Below, in pieces: positions 8,056-16,236 of a stretch of 64,000 nt of DNA. The notes under the pieces are model-generated. The model worked only from the letters and a program-made list of their open reading frames with translations. It did not search any database and had not been told where the DNA came from. Origin of the DNA: UBA6623 sp965217195 (GTDB taxonomy: Bacteria; Acidobacteriota; Terriglobia; Bryobacterales; UBA6623). The stretch is taken from positions 186,001-250,000 of the forward strand of contig CBDCHL010000002.1 in NCBI GenBank assembly GCA_965217195.1. Direction: 5' to 3'. The first letter of the stretch is position 1. Every line of letters starts with the position of its first letter. The position numbers and the translations under genes were made by a program.

Positions 8056-10665
8056 TCAAGGCATCGGGAAGCTCAACATCTCTTCGAGAAAGACGAGGCC
8101 GTTCGGGCTGAGTCGTTCGGCGATGGGCTTGGTAGCTTGCTTCCTCGTGACGATCGCCCAGGAGTATTGGAAGCCTACAAAATCAATCAGCTCGGAGCCC
8201 AAGGTTTCGCGAAGGACCGCGCGGGCCTCGGTGGTCAACAAATGAGTCCCTTCGTCGGCAATCGCTCCCAGCACAACGACGCCCAACGGAAGAGACCGTA
8301 AATAGTTTTCCATTGCTTCGACATCCGCGGGCCGGTCGAAAGTGTCGAAATTGCGTACTTCGCCGAGAGCGCCGGTCGCGGGGTCAATCGTCAGGAAATT
8401 GAAACCCCTCCCGGGTCCTCCGCCGTGGACTTGGTAGAGCAGATTGCCGTTGAGTTCAAAACTCGCCACCGAAGCGCCACTCTTGTACCCGCCGGAAATC
8501 ACTCGGAATGTTGTGTCGACGCGACTCGGCAAGATCGTTAGGCCGAACGAATGCGTCTGTTTGCCCGCCGATGACGAAATCGCAGTCAACGTGGCGGTAA
8601 TCCCCGCGAGCAGCGGCGATTGTGGACCCGCCGACACCGTCAGCGGAAGCACTTGCCCCGGAAAGCCAACAGGAACCGTCGCCGAGACGCCCGCCGGTAA
8701 ACCCCCGAACTCAAATCGAATCAACTCACAAAACGAGTTGACGCCCTCAATCTCCACCCAGGCGGTCTGTGCCGGTCCGCCTTGTTGGAGAACCAGCGCG
8801 TTAGGCGCGGGCCCGAACAGATCGTAACCCGGGAAAGCCGTTTCCTCGACCACGGACATCGCGTGAGCCTGGCTCTCGACGCCGGCCACGCTGAGCCTCA
8901 GGTCGGAATCGATCGGTGGATAGTCCTCCGGCACGAGCACATTGGTCTGGTAGACGCCCACTACGCCCGGCAACACGCCCGCGTAGAGCACCGGCAGTTC
9001 CCTGCCCCCGAGCGTTACCGTTTGCGGTTGGACCGTTGGCAGTGCTTCATCGTATGCGACGCCGTTTACCGACGCCGCCGCGACCCGACCGAGGCCGGTC
9101 GAATAGATCTCCAAATAGTTGCCTGCCTTGACGCCGTTGCGCTCATTGACGGGACACGGCAAGCTGGAGCGAAAGACGCCGCGATCGAAGATGGCAGGAG
9201 CATGTTCGGAGATCTCGGTCGTAGCGGGGTTGCTCGGAATCCCACCACGGTACACCACGACTTCGCCGGTTCCCGTTCCGGTTTCCCACGGCGCTTGACC
9301 GCGAATCTCTTCCGGATCGGCGTGCAGCAACGGCATTGGACGGCGGTCGAGGCAAACGCTCGTGGCCCCCAGTTGCGGCGGCAGTCGCGCACCGTTGACC
9401 GAAAGGCTTTGGGCGGCCAACGCGGTTCCGCGCAAGGATATCAGGCCACCCGGTGCGATCAAAGGCCCGCCGTCGGCCAGGTTCACTACGCCCCCTGGCT
9501 CGATCTCGGGCAGCTCAGCCACCGAGAGCTCGGCGGGAGGCGAACCGCCCCACAGCTCGGCCAGCGCGAAGTAAGCCGGGCGCGGCTTGAGCAGGTCGAG
9601 CCCGGCCGCGGCCGTAGGCGAGGCTTCGAACAAGCCCATCCACTCGGGGTGGTAGCGACCATCAGGAAAAGCCTCCGACGCGAGGCCCGCGGTGTTCTGT
9701 ACACCGACGTCACCCTGTCGCCACCACTGGTCGACGAAACCGTCCCATATTCCTCCCAAGACAGGAAATACCGCCCCCCCGGTTCGGATCTGGATATCGA
9801 AAGCCCGCCCCCGCGCGTTGTCGGCCTGCGCTGCGAGGTCCTCGGCTTCGGCCGAACCGTCATAGGCGTCGATACCGAACGCCGAGATTAGAAACGGTTT
9901 CGACGTACGCCCGCGAAGCTCTGAGAACATTGCTTCAAAAGATTCGTCGCCCAGCTGGTTCACGGACCAAAAAGCCAACCCCGGCAACGCGCCGTCGGAA
10001 GTGCCGAGCGCCAGGTCGCCGATCGCCGTCGTCTCCGAGACGGTTGTCGTCAGAAGAACAGGGCGTTCCGGATCGAGTTCCGTCAGCACCGCCGCGGCCT
10101 CGCCCAGCAAACTGTAGAAATCGCCGGCGGAGCCCGCGAACTTTTGGTTGTACGCCGCCCCGACATCCTCGCCGAAAACGAACGCGATCAGTCGACCGCG
10201 ATTCTCCGCATTCCCCGTCCACCCGGCTGCGTACGCGCGGAACTTCGCCAAGATTTCTCTGCGCAATGCCTGCCCCGAGGCCGTCGCGGGCGAAAGCGAG
10301 CGGCCGGCATCGTGAAAAGTATCGAGCGGAAAACCGGCCAGCCAATAGAGGTCGTTGGTTTCCAACGCCGCACTGAAGGCATCATCGCCGGGATCGACCC
10401 CGTTGAGCACACGAACCGTATTGGCCCCAAGACCGGCGATGAGAGGAAAATCTCGCGCGTAGAGACAACCCGACAGATTGGCCGGATCCGACGGGGTTTG
10501 TCCGACCGGGACGGGAGTGTAGACGACCCCGCGAATTGAAAATGGGTCGCCTCTGTGAAGAAGGCGACCCTCTCGAATCAAGAAGTTCGCATGGGCGACC
10601 GGCGTCGCCCAACTGAAGAGGAGAATCTGAACGGCGAAGACTCCCCCGAAACGGAGCCAAGCCAT
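8056..10665 (-). CDS. Secreted TIM-barrel-like / TIGR03437 / ILEI-domain protein
   Basis: An 869-residue exported protein with a signal peptide (about 1-26). Residues about 27-380 resemble a glycoside hydrolase-like TIM barrel (FSIRGVVYTP, GANTVRVLNG, FGIDAYDG). About 395-610 is the Solibacter-type TIGR03437 domain (LEIYSTGLGRV, PVLYAGVLPGVVGVYQTNV). Residues about 700-835 look like an ILEI/PANDER (FAM3-like) domain: GRGFNFLTIDPATG, RNFDTFDR, LGSELIDFVGFQYSWAIV. ILEI domains occur in animal cytokine-like proteins and in bacterial surface proteins, where they may bind carbohydrate. The barrel may be inactive, as I cannot place a clear pair of catalytic acids. It is probably a surface or secreted carbohydrate-related protein. 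Confidence 0.72.
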   Translation of the reverse strand: MAWLRFGGVFAVQILLFSWATPVAHANFLIREGRLLHRGDPFSIRGVVYTPVPVGQTPSDPANLSGCLYARDFPLIAGLGANTVRVLNGVDPGDDAFSAALETNDLYWLAGFPLDTFHDAGRSLSPATASGQALRREILAKFRAYAAGWTGNAENRGRLIAFVFGEDVGAAYNQKFAGSAGDFYSLLGEAAAVLTELDPERPVLLTTTVSETTAIGDLALGTSDGALPGLAFWSVNQLGDESFEAMFSELRGRTSKPFLISAFGIDAYDGSAEAEDLAAQADNARGRAFDIQIRTGGAVFPVLGGIWDGFVDQWWRQGDVGVQNTAGLASEAFPDGRYHPEWMGLFEASPTAAAGLDLLKPRPAYFALAELWGGSPPAELSVAELPEIEPGGVVNLADGGPLIAPGGLISLRGTALAAQSLSVNGARLPPQLGATSVCLDRRPMPLLHADPEEIRGQAPWETGTGTGEVVVYRGGIPSNPATTEISEHAPAIFDRGVFRSSLPCPVNERNGVKAGNYLEIYSTGLGRVAAASVNGVAYDEALPTVQPQTVTLGGRELPVLYAGVLPGVVGVYQTNVLVPEDYPPIDSDLRLSVAGVESQAHAMSVVEETAFPGYDLFGPAPNALVLQQGGPAQTAWVEIEGVNSFCELIRFEFGGLPAGVSATVPVGFPGQVLPLTVSAGPQSPLLAGITATLTAISSSAGKQTHSFGLTILPSRVDTTFRVISGGYKSGASVASFELNGNLLYQVHGGGPGRGFNFLTIDPATGALGEVRNFDTFDRPADVEAMENYLRSLPLGVVVLGAIADEGTHLLTTEARAVLRETLGSELIDFVGFQYSWAIVTRKQATKPIAERLSPNGLVFLEEMLSFPMP

Positions 10666-10814
10666 GCCGTTCAGGAGGTACTGTACAATCTGCGCTCCAA
10701 TGTAGCCGATGGCGGAAGCTGAAACAAGAGCCTGCCGGATTATTTATGTTTTCTTTCGACGGCCATGGCCGCTCGCTCGGACTACGCCACGACTTCGACG
10801 ACTCAACCAGGCGG

Positions 10815-11137
10815 CTAGTCCGAAAAGTCGCCCGGTCCGATCAAGACGAGCGCCCCGCCTAGAAAGATCAAGAAAAACGGCCCGATGGATATCACGCGTG
10901 TTTTTTCGGCTTTGACCATGATCTTCAGTTGAGGCGAGCGCGTCTCCAACTCGGTCCCGCACTGTCGGCAGTGAAGTGGTAACGCCTGCTTACAATGGGT
11001 CCGAAGAGCCAGAAAATATGGAAATATCGGTATTCCAGGTCGGCCTGCATGGGGCTTTTCGCCCGGCAACTGCGGCAATCGCGATAGCCGGCGCTTCCCA
11101 GCGGAATCCTCCGATTTCCCCAGCCGATTAGATACAT
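10815..11137 (-). pseudogene. Zinc-ribbon membrane protein gene with a frameshift
   Basis: The first frame (start 11137, MYLIGWGNRR) encodes a first Cys pair (CRSC), then YFHIFWLFGPIVSRRYHF. The -1 neighbouring frame continues with the expected second Cys pair (CRQCGTELE), a charged stretch and one C-terminal membrane helix (ISIGPFFLIFLGGALVLIG). Adding one base near 10971 joins both into a coherent protein of about 107 residues with two CxxC pairs. Small zinc-ribbon proteins of this plan are widespread and of unknown function. Real mutation or sequencing error cannot be told apart here. Confidence 0.6.
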
Positions 11138-11184
11138 CCAGCCCTTCCCGTGAGCTGCACCCCGCCCACGCGGTGAAAAGCCGA

Positions 11185-12204
11185 CTAAAACCAGCGCGAC
11201 TTATCCACAATGTTCCGTAGCGGCTCGCCCCAGACAAAGCGCCCGACGTTGTCGAGCAGAACACCCAAATGGCGCTCGGCGATGCGTGGGGAGGTGCCGG
11301 CGACGTGGGGGGTTATGATGACGTTTTTCATGCCCCACAGCGTGTGCTCGGGCGGTAGTGGCTCGATTTCGAAAACGTCCAAGCCAGCACCGGCGATTTC
11401 GCCTTTCTCGAGCGCCGCGGTTAGGTCCGCCAGATCCACGATCGCGCCTCGGCCGATGTTGATGAAATACGCCGTCTTCTTCATCAATTCGAACATCGGT
11501 TGGCGAAACAGCTTCACGGTTTCGGGAGTGTGCGGGGCCGCCACGACCACGAAATCACTCTCCGCCAACAAGTCCGGAAATCTGTCAGTCGTCCAAACCG
11601 CCTCAACCCCGTCGGGAGCCTCCTTCGCCACGGTGTCGACCGCCAGCACCCGCATGCCGAAAGCCAACCCGCGGCGGGCAACCTCCGACCCGATATTCCC
11701 CAACCCGACCACCCCCAGTGTTTGATCGGAGAGGTGGATGTGGGCACGGTCCATCGAGCTCGTTAGGCCCGGCCCGGAAACGAAATTCGAGCGGGCGGAC
11801 TCGCCACCCGCCGGTGCCCAACGCGCTTCCATCTGATTGCGAATGTACACGTGAAAGTTACGCGCAAAGCACAGAATGTACCCGAACACATGGTCGGCGA
11901 TGATGTCGGAAAATAGGCCCCGCATGTTGGTCAGCTGACAAGGGTGCTTCACCAATTCCGAGAAGACGTAGTGTTCGAGGCTGGCGGTCATCGTCTGCAC
12001 CCAGCGCAGTTTCGTTGAAGCAGCCAGCAGCTCAGGGGTCAGCTTCCCCATCAGCGCATCGGCATCGACGATTTCCCTTAAGGCATCGTCGTGGTCGGCG
12101 GCGTTGACGACTTTCATGCGGCCCGCGGCGGCCGCCACCTTCTCGAACCGCTCCTGATCGAAAGCCGGATGAATGACTAGTTTGAGGGAAGAATTCTCAG
12201 GCAT
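11185..12204 (-). CDS. D-isomer-specific 2-hydroxyacid dehydrogenase
   Basis: An NAD(P)-dependent reductase of 2-keto acids, 339 residues, cytoplasmic. It has the Rossmann fingerprint GVVGLGNIGSEVARRG (about 170-185) with an acidic residue after the second strand (LAVD), the GRGAIVD signature, and the catalytic His in ITPHVAGTSPR. The substrate cannot be read from the sequence. The ATG has a good AGGAG site about 7 bases upstream. It stands alone, convergent to the frameshifted zinc-ribbon gene's neighbourhood and divergent from the VKOR-DsbA gene. Confidence 0.9.
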   Translation of the reverse strand: MPENSSLKLVIHPAFDQERFEKVAAAAGRMKVVNAADHDDALREIVDADALMGKLTPELLAASTKLRWVQTMTASLEHYVFSELVKHPCQLTNMRGLFSDIIADHVFGYILCFARNFHVYIRNQMEARWAPAGGESARSNFVSGPGLTSSMDRAHIHLSDQTLGVVGLGNIGSEVARRGLAFGMRVLAVDTVAKEAPDGVEAVWTTDRFPDLLAESDFVVVAAPHTPETVKLFRQPMFELMKKTAYFINIGRGAIVDLADLTAALEKGEIAGAGLDVFEIEPLPPEHTLWGMKNVIITPHVAGTSPRIAERHLGVLLDNVGRFVWGEPLRNIVDKSRWF

Positions 12205-12329
12205 CTAAGGCTCCTTCAACAGCGCGAAACGTCCGCCCACTACGCGGATGGAAGTACGGTAGCACACCACCGCTACGGCGCCGGCACGTCTCCTAATCCG
12301 TCCGTAAGCAACCCGCAAACCATTGCGAC

Positions 12330-12430
12330 GCACACACCACCGCGTCGCGCAGGGCTGGAACAGACCTGCAGCTTTTTCCATCTCTCACCCGCCAGGTGAA
12401 ATTGCGGGGACGGACCCCCACATTCTTTCC
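12330..12430 (-). repeat. Dispersed repeat A, inverted diverged copy, in a 400-bp gap
   Basis: Near 12337-12380 the plus strand reads GCGTCGCGCAGGGCTGGAAC then AGACCTGCAGC, an inverted, diverged form of repeat A. A short palindrome GGGGACGGACCCCC follows near 12403. The rest of the gap 12205-12604 contains no gene I can support; it includes a repeated GGCACGTCTCC near 12282 and 12495. Confidence 0.45.
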
Positions 12431-12604
12431 GGCCATTGCCGCACACTGATGCAGACCGTTTTACGCGACCCTGCCGTCTTACCGGCGGATTAGGCACGTC
12501 TCCGCGGCCGTACGAGCTATGGTCACCGCCCCTGCCGGCCTGTAGAGTGGAGATAAGCTCATCACCGCCGGAAAAGCGATCCCGAGTCCGCGAGCGATCA
12601 TCAC

Positions 12605-14041
12605 ATGGCTACTCAGGAAAATCAAGAACCACAACAGGCGCATTCAAACGCAGACGACTGGGACGGCCTGGGGCAGGGGCGCACCATTGTGCTCATCGCC
12701 CTATTCGTGGTTGGAGCGGCGCTGTCGGGTCTACTTCAGTTCGATCACCACGGAATCTCGTCCGCCGGGGCTGTGGTCGACCAGCTCTGCGGCGAAGGCG
12801 CCGAAAGCGGTTGCGACCAGGTGGCGCGGAGCCCCTACTCGAGTATCGGAGGTGTCTCCGTCGCCGCGGTAGGGTCATTCTTCTACGCCGCACTCATTCT
12901 TTTGGCCTGTCTTTCTCTGCCGGCTTCTAAAGAAGTTCGGCGGGCCGCGGCGGTGATACTTCTCTATCTGACGGCGCTGGCGTTGGGCGTCGACATCGTC
13001 CTCCTAGGGTTGCAGGCGTTCGTGATCGGGGCTTATTGCAAACTTTGCGTGGCGACTTATGGGATCACTGGGGCGGCCTTGGTTCTCCTATTGGAAGCTA
13101 AAGAGGCGATTCCGGCGGCCTCGGCCGCCTGGCGCAAGCCGGCAGGACAAGCAACCTTGACCGCCTGGGGACTCGGATGCGCGGCGGCGCTCGTCTCCGT
13201 CGGCGCCGCGGAATACGTCTTGGGCTCCGACGCCGCCAACCGCGAAGCGGCGATTGTAGATTCCCTGTCGGGCGACAGCTTCGAAGAAATCAAACCCGAG
13301 CCCGCACCCGAAACCGCGGAAACGGAAGCGGCCGTCCCGACACCGGCGTCCGGCGGTGACGCTGCGCGTCGCCGGCAACAACTCACCGAGGCCCGTGCGG
13401 AGTCGAGCCGCCTACGCGAAATCCTCAACGACCACGAAAAATATCAACAGTATCGGTTGGACAGACAGGCCGACGAGTTTGCACAAGCGCCGAGACAACA
13501 AATGGATCTCGCGGGAGTTCCCTCTAAGGGGCTGATCGACGCGCCGCTTCACCTAGTAGAGTACTCGGATTTCCTATGCCCCTACTGCCGTTCCTTCGCT
13601 GCGGCTCTCGGCAAGTATCAAAAGCAAATGAAAGGGAAGCTGGTCGTCTTTTTCAAGCACTACCCGCTCGACCAGGCTTGCAACCCCGGACTACGGCGCA
13701 CTGTGCACCCTGGCGCCTGCAACTTGGCGCTCGGCGCGATCTGCGCGCAAAAGAGCGACCGCTTCTGGGCGTACCACGACAAGGTTTTCCAACGTCCGCC
13801 GAAGAATGCTTCGGTGGACGATGTGGTCGCCATCGGGCTCTCGGTCGGATTGGAAGCCCCGGAATTTCGTTCCTGCATCGGGTCGGCATCCGCCGAAGAC
13901 GAACTCGGCCGGCAGGTAGCCGAAGCAAAACGGGTGGGCGTGAAATCGACCCCTACAGCCTTTCTTAACAACAAGAAACTACCCAACGTTAATGTGCTTC
14001 TTAAGGCTGTTGAATCGGAATCGAAGAAACTCGGGCTCTAG
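12605..14041 (+). CDS. VKOR-DsbA fusion, disulfide-forming membrane protein
   Basis: A 478-residue fusion that both makes disulfides and is re-oxidised through quinone. About 25-165 is a vitamin K epoxide reductase-like membrane domain with loop cysteines (about 62 and 70) and the CxxC redox pair CKLC (about 145-148). A linker with helical, charged sequence (about 225-300) leads to a thioredoxin-fold DsbA domain (about 305-478) with the active site CPYC (about 325-328). Bacterial VKOR oxidises DsbA in the periplasm; the fusion keeps both partners together. Such fusions replace DsbB in several phyla. No neighbour suggests a specific substrate. Confidence 0.93.
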   Translation: MATQENQEPQQAHSNADDWDGLGQGRTIVLIALFVVGAALSGLLQFDHHGISSAGAVVDQLCGEGAESGCDQVARSPYSSIGGVSVAAVGSFFYAALILLACLSLPASKEVRRAAAVILLYLTALALGVDIVLLGLQAFVIGAYCKLCVATYGITGAALVLLLEAKEAIPAASAAWRKPAGQATLTAWGLGCAAALVSVGAAEYVLGSDAANREAAIVDSLSGDSFEEIKPEPAPETAETEAAVPTPASGGDAARRRQQLTEARAESSRLREILNDHEKYQQYRLDRQADEFAQAPRQQMDLAGVPSKGLIDAPLHLVEYSDFLCPYCRSFAAALGKYQKQMKGKLVVFFKHYPLDQACNPGLRRTVHPGACNLALGAICAQKSDRFWAYHDKVFQRPPKNASVDDVVAIGLSVGLEAPEFRSCIGSASAEDELGRQVAEAKRVGVKSTPTAFLNNKKLPNVNVLLKAVESESKKLGL

Positions 14042-14098
14042 CCTGCATTCGGCGCAGCGTGGCTAGCGGTGATGGCCCGGGCCTCCTTTCTCAGACTG

Positions 14099-14265
14099 TT
14101 CAAGTTGTTGATATCAATTGGGATAAGCTCGTTTTCCTGCTTGAGGCTTGGCTTCGTTTGGCGAAATCTCCGGCTGGGTGGTTGGTCCCTTTCTTGGGGT
14201 CGCCCGGAGGCTCTGGGCTGTCGGTGAAAGCCGCAGGTCTCTGCGAGCCCTGCGCTACGCAGCTT
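14099..14265 (+). repeat. Large direct repeat, copy 1 (contains repeat A)
   Basis: This block and 14464-14628 are about 165-base imperfect direct repeats. Each begins near AAGTTGTTGATA, continues with GAGGCTTGGCTT and GGGTGGTTGG, then is nearly identical through TTCTTGGGGTCGCCCGGAGG and GGTGAAAGCCGCAGGTCTCT to the repeat A end GCCCTGCGCTACGCAGC. It fills much of the 14042-14742 gap. Both strands have open frames here but none looks like a protein family. Confidence 0.75.
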
Positions 14266-14463
14266 GGCTTCGTTTGGTCGAATTGGTTTGGCGAGGGTGA
14301 GGGCTCCACGGTTTCGTCGCTTCGATACGGGATCCAGGCGCTGGACGGTGTGCGAGCCGGGGCGTTCTTGGGGCGTGGGGACGGTTGCGGTGGTTAACTC
14401 GGGGTGCCGGTTCGGCGAAGAATCCTTCCGTATATAGCTCGGCTGCCCGATTTGCGAAGCCCC

Positions 14464-14628
14464 TCCTAAGTTGTTGATAAGATTTGACATGGCGGTGGAA
14501 TTTCGAGGCTTGGCTTTGTTTGGCAGAGTTGCCGGTGGGTGGTTGGTTTCCCTTTCTTGGGGTCGCCCGGAGGCTCTGGGCTGTCGGTGAAAGCCGCAGG
14601 TCTCTGCGAGCCCTGCGCTACGCAGCTC
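14464..14628 (+). repeat. Large direct repeat, copy 2 (contains repeat A)
   Basis: Second copy of the 165-base unit at 14099-14265, about 365 bases downstream. The last 75 bases, which include repeat A, are almost identical between the two copies, while the first half is more diverged. This suggests either stepwise insertion or selection or conversion on the repeat A part. Confidence 0.75.
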
Positions 14629-14742
14629 GCCGCTGACGGTCTTGAGGTTGGGGGCTTCCGTACTCAGGATAGCGGGCTTGTCAAATCGGTCTTGGGCGAG
14701 GTCGGGACTTCTCCGATCTCGTCCAGGAACCTGCTCGGTACC

Positions 14743-16236
14743 CTAATCTCGGCGTCCGCGGCGCTGTTGGACGTCGGCCCAGATTAGGCCCACCACGATC
14801 AGCGCCCACGCAAGGTAGAACCAGTCGCTGAGGCGGCCGTCGAATTGGAGCCACCAAAGGTCGGGGTAGCGCTGCCGTCCGACTTGCAGGGCGAAATTGA
14901 GGGGCGCAGCGATGAACCCGCCGGCGATGGTGGCGGTGATTCGGCGGCGGTAGTAGAGCAGTGGATTCAGCCCACGCACGAAGTAGGCCGTCAGAGCTGC
15001 CACGGCAGCTAGTCCACCAAGGATCGCCTTCCCTTTGAGAGAAGGAATCAGCCATACGGCGACGAAGAGCAGGACCACGACTAAGGCCGACGCTATCGTT
15101 ACTTTGTTCCACGAGGGTTCGTTCGCACGGGGTTCGGGTACGGCGCCGTCCACGCCCGGTCGGGGCCTTGGAGGTCTTTCGGGCCGGGGTTCCTGGCGGA
15201 CGCCTTCCAGCAACTCGGTTACTGTGTAGAAGCGCTTGGCGCCTTCGGGGCGAAAGCGGTAGTCGGGGCCAGCTTCCGAGTCGCTCTCGAGATCGAGGAG
15301 GTGGTCGTAGGCGACCGAAACATCCGGGTCGTCGGGCAGCGGCACGCAGGCTTCTTGGCCCAGGTCGCGGTTGAGTGCGTGGACGTGCTTCAGATGGGTG
15401 AGCGCGACGTGCAGCGCGGCGCGGCGGAGCTTTCCCGGTCCTTTCACCCGGATGTCGATCTGTTTTTGATCCAGATCGGCCTCTACCAGGATTTCGCAGC
15501 CGGAAGCTTGGAGCACAACCCCGGTTAGCCAACGGGTGGTTTGTTGAACGGCTTCGCGGTGCGATTCGACGATGAAACGGGGCATCAGGCTCCGCGGAAG
15601 TAGTTGGTAGGTGTAGCGGAAGCGAAGCGAGTCGTCCCAGAGGTCTTCGTAATAAGGCCCTTCATCGTGCAGGCCTTCAGGAACCAGGTAGCGGGGTGGG
15701 TCGGTCCCCGGCAGTTTCAAGCAGAGACCGATGTCGGAGTCTTGCATCATGTCGAGGATGAATTCGTGGCGGTCTTCGGGGTAGGTCTTGTGGTCTTCGA
15801 GCAGCTCGCCCAGTTGCTCGCGAGCCAGCTCGCCGTTCTGTTGAACGAGTTGGGCGCTGGTAAGGATCCGGTAGACTGCGCCGGTTAGCCAGTTGGGGTC
15901 GAGGAGGTTGACTTCGCGGCGCACTGCGGGGGCATCGCGGTCAAAACCATGAGCGACGACAACGCCGAGGTCGTGGAGCATGCCCAGCAGCTGGCGTTGC
16001 TCGGCGGGGTCGGTGACGGCTTCGTCTTCGTTGCCTTGTTCGCAGATTCTCTCAAATCTATCGCGGTCAAGCAGGTTTTCTTCTTTCGCTAACGCGGCAA
16101 CGGTTTCCTTAACACGCAGATAGGGTCGCGGGAAGGGCTGATGGATGTGTTCGAGCCGGGGTGGTGGGCGAGCGTTTTCGTGATCAGCTCGCGTAGGGCT
16201 TGGATGGAGGCAGCGGCTTCTTCGCCCTCGTCGCAA
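14743..16236 (-). CDS. ROCO protein C-terminal part: COR domain and membrane helices
   Basis: The natural continuation of the LRR-Roc gene at 16089-18356, in another frame. From about residue 30 (LEHIHQPFPRPYL) it reads as a COR domain, the dimerisation module that always follows Roc, up to about residue 300. After a charged proline-rich linker come four predicted membrane helices (about 352-373, 379-395, 407-425, 450-470) and a basic tail. Residues before LEHIHQ are a shadow of the Roc frame. One base added near 16156 on the plus-strand scale joins both halves into a protein of about 1200 residues. As it stands the COR part is unlikely to have its own start. Confidence 0.75.
   Translation of the reverse strand: MRRGRRSRCLHPSPTRADHENARPPPRLEHIHQPFPRPYLRVKETVAALAKEENLLDRDRFERICEQGNEDEAVTDPAEQRQLLGMLHDLGVVVAHGFDRDAPAVRREVNLLDPNWLTGAVYRILTSAQLVQQNGELAREQLGELLEDHKTYPEDRHEFILDMMQDSDIGLCLKLPGTDPPRYLVPEGLHDEGPYYEDLWDDSLRFRYTYQLLPRSLMPRFIVESHREAVQQTTRWLTGVVLQASGCEILVEADLDQKQIDIRVKGPGKLRRAALHVALTHLKHVHALNRDLGQEACVPLPDDPDVSVAYDHLLDLESDSEAGPDYRFRPEGAKRFYTVTELLEGVRQEPRPERPPRPRPGVDGAVPEPRANEPSWNKVTIASALVVVLLFVAVWLIPSLKGKAILGGLAAVAALTAYFVRGLNPLLYYRRRITATIAGGFIAAPLNFALQVGRQRYPDLWWLQFDGRLSDWFYLAWALIVVGLIWADVQQRRGRRD

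Noticed and set aside
8782..9891. 369-codon plus-strand frame opposite the TIGR03437 gene
   Set aside because: Low-complexity antisense shadow without family features.
14038..14490. 150-codon minus-strand frame over the direct repeat
   Set aside because: It consists of the repeat itself read in one frame, and the two repeat copies do not keep the same frame or length.
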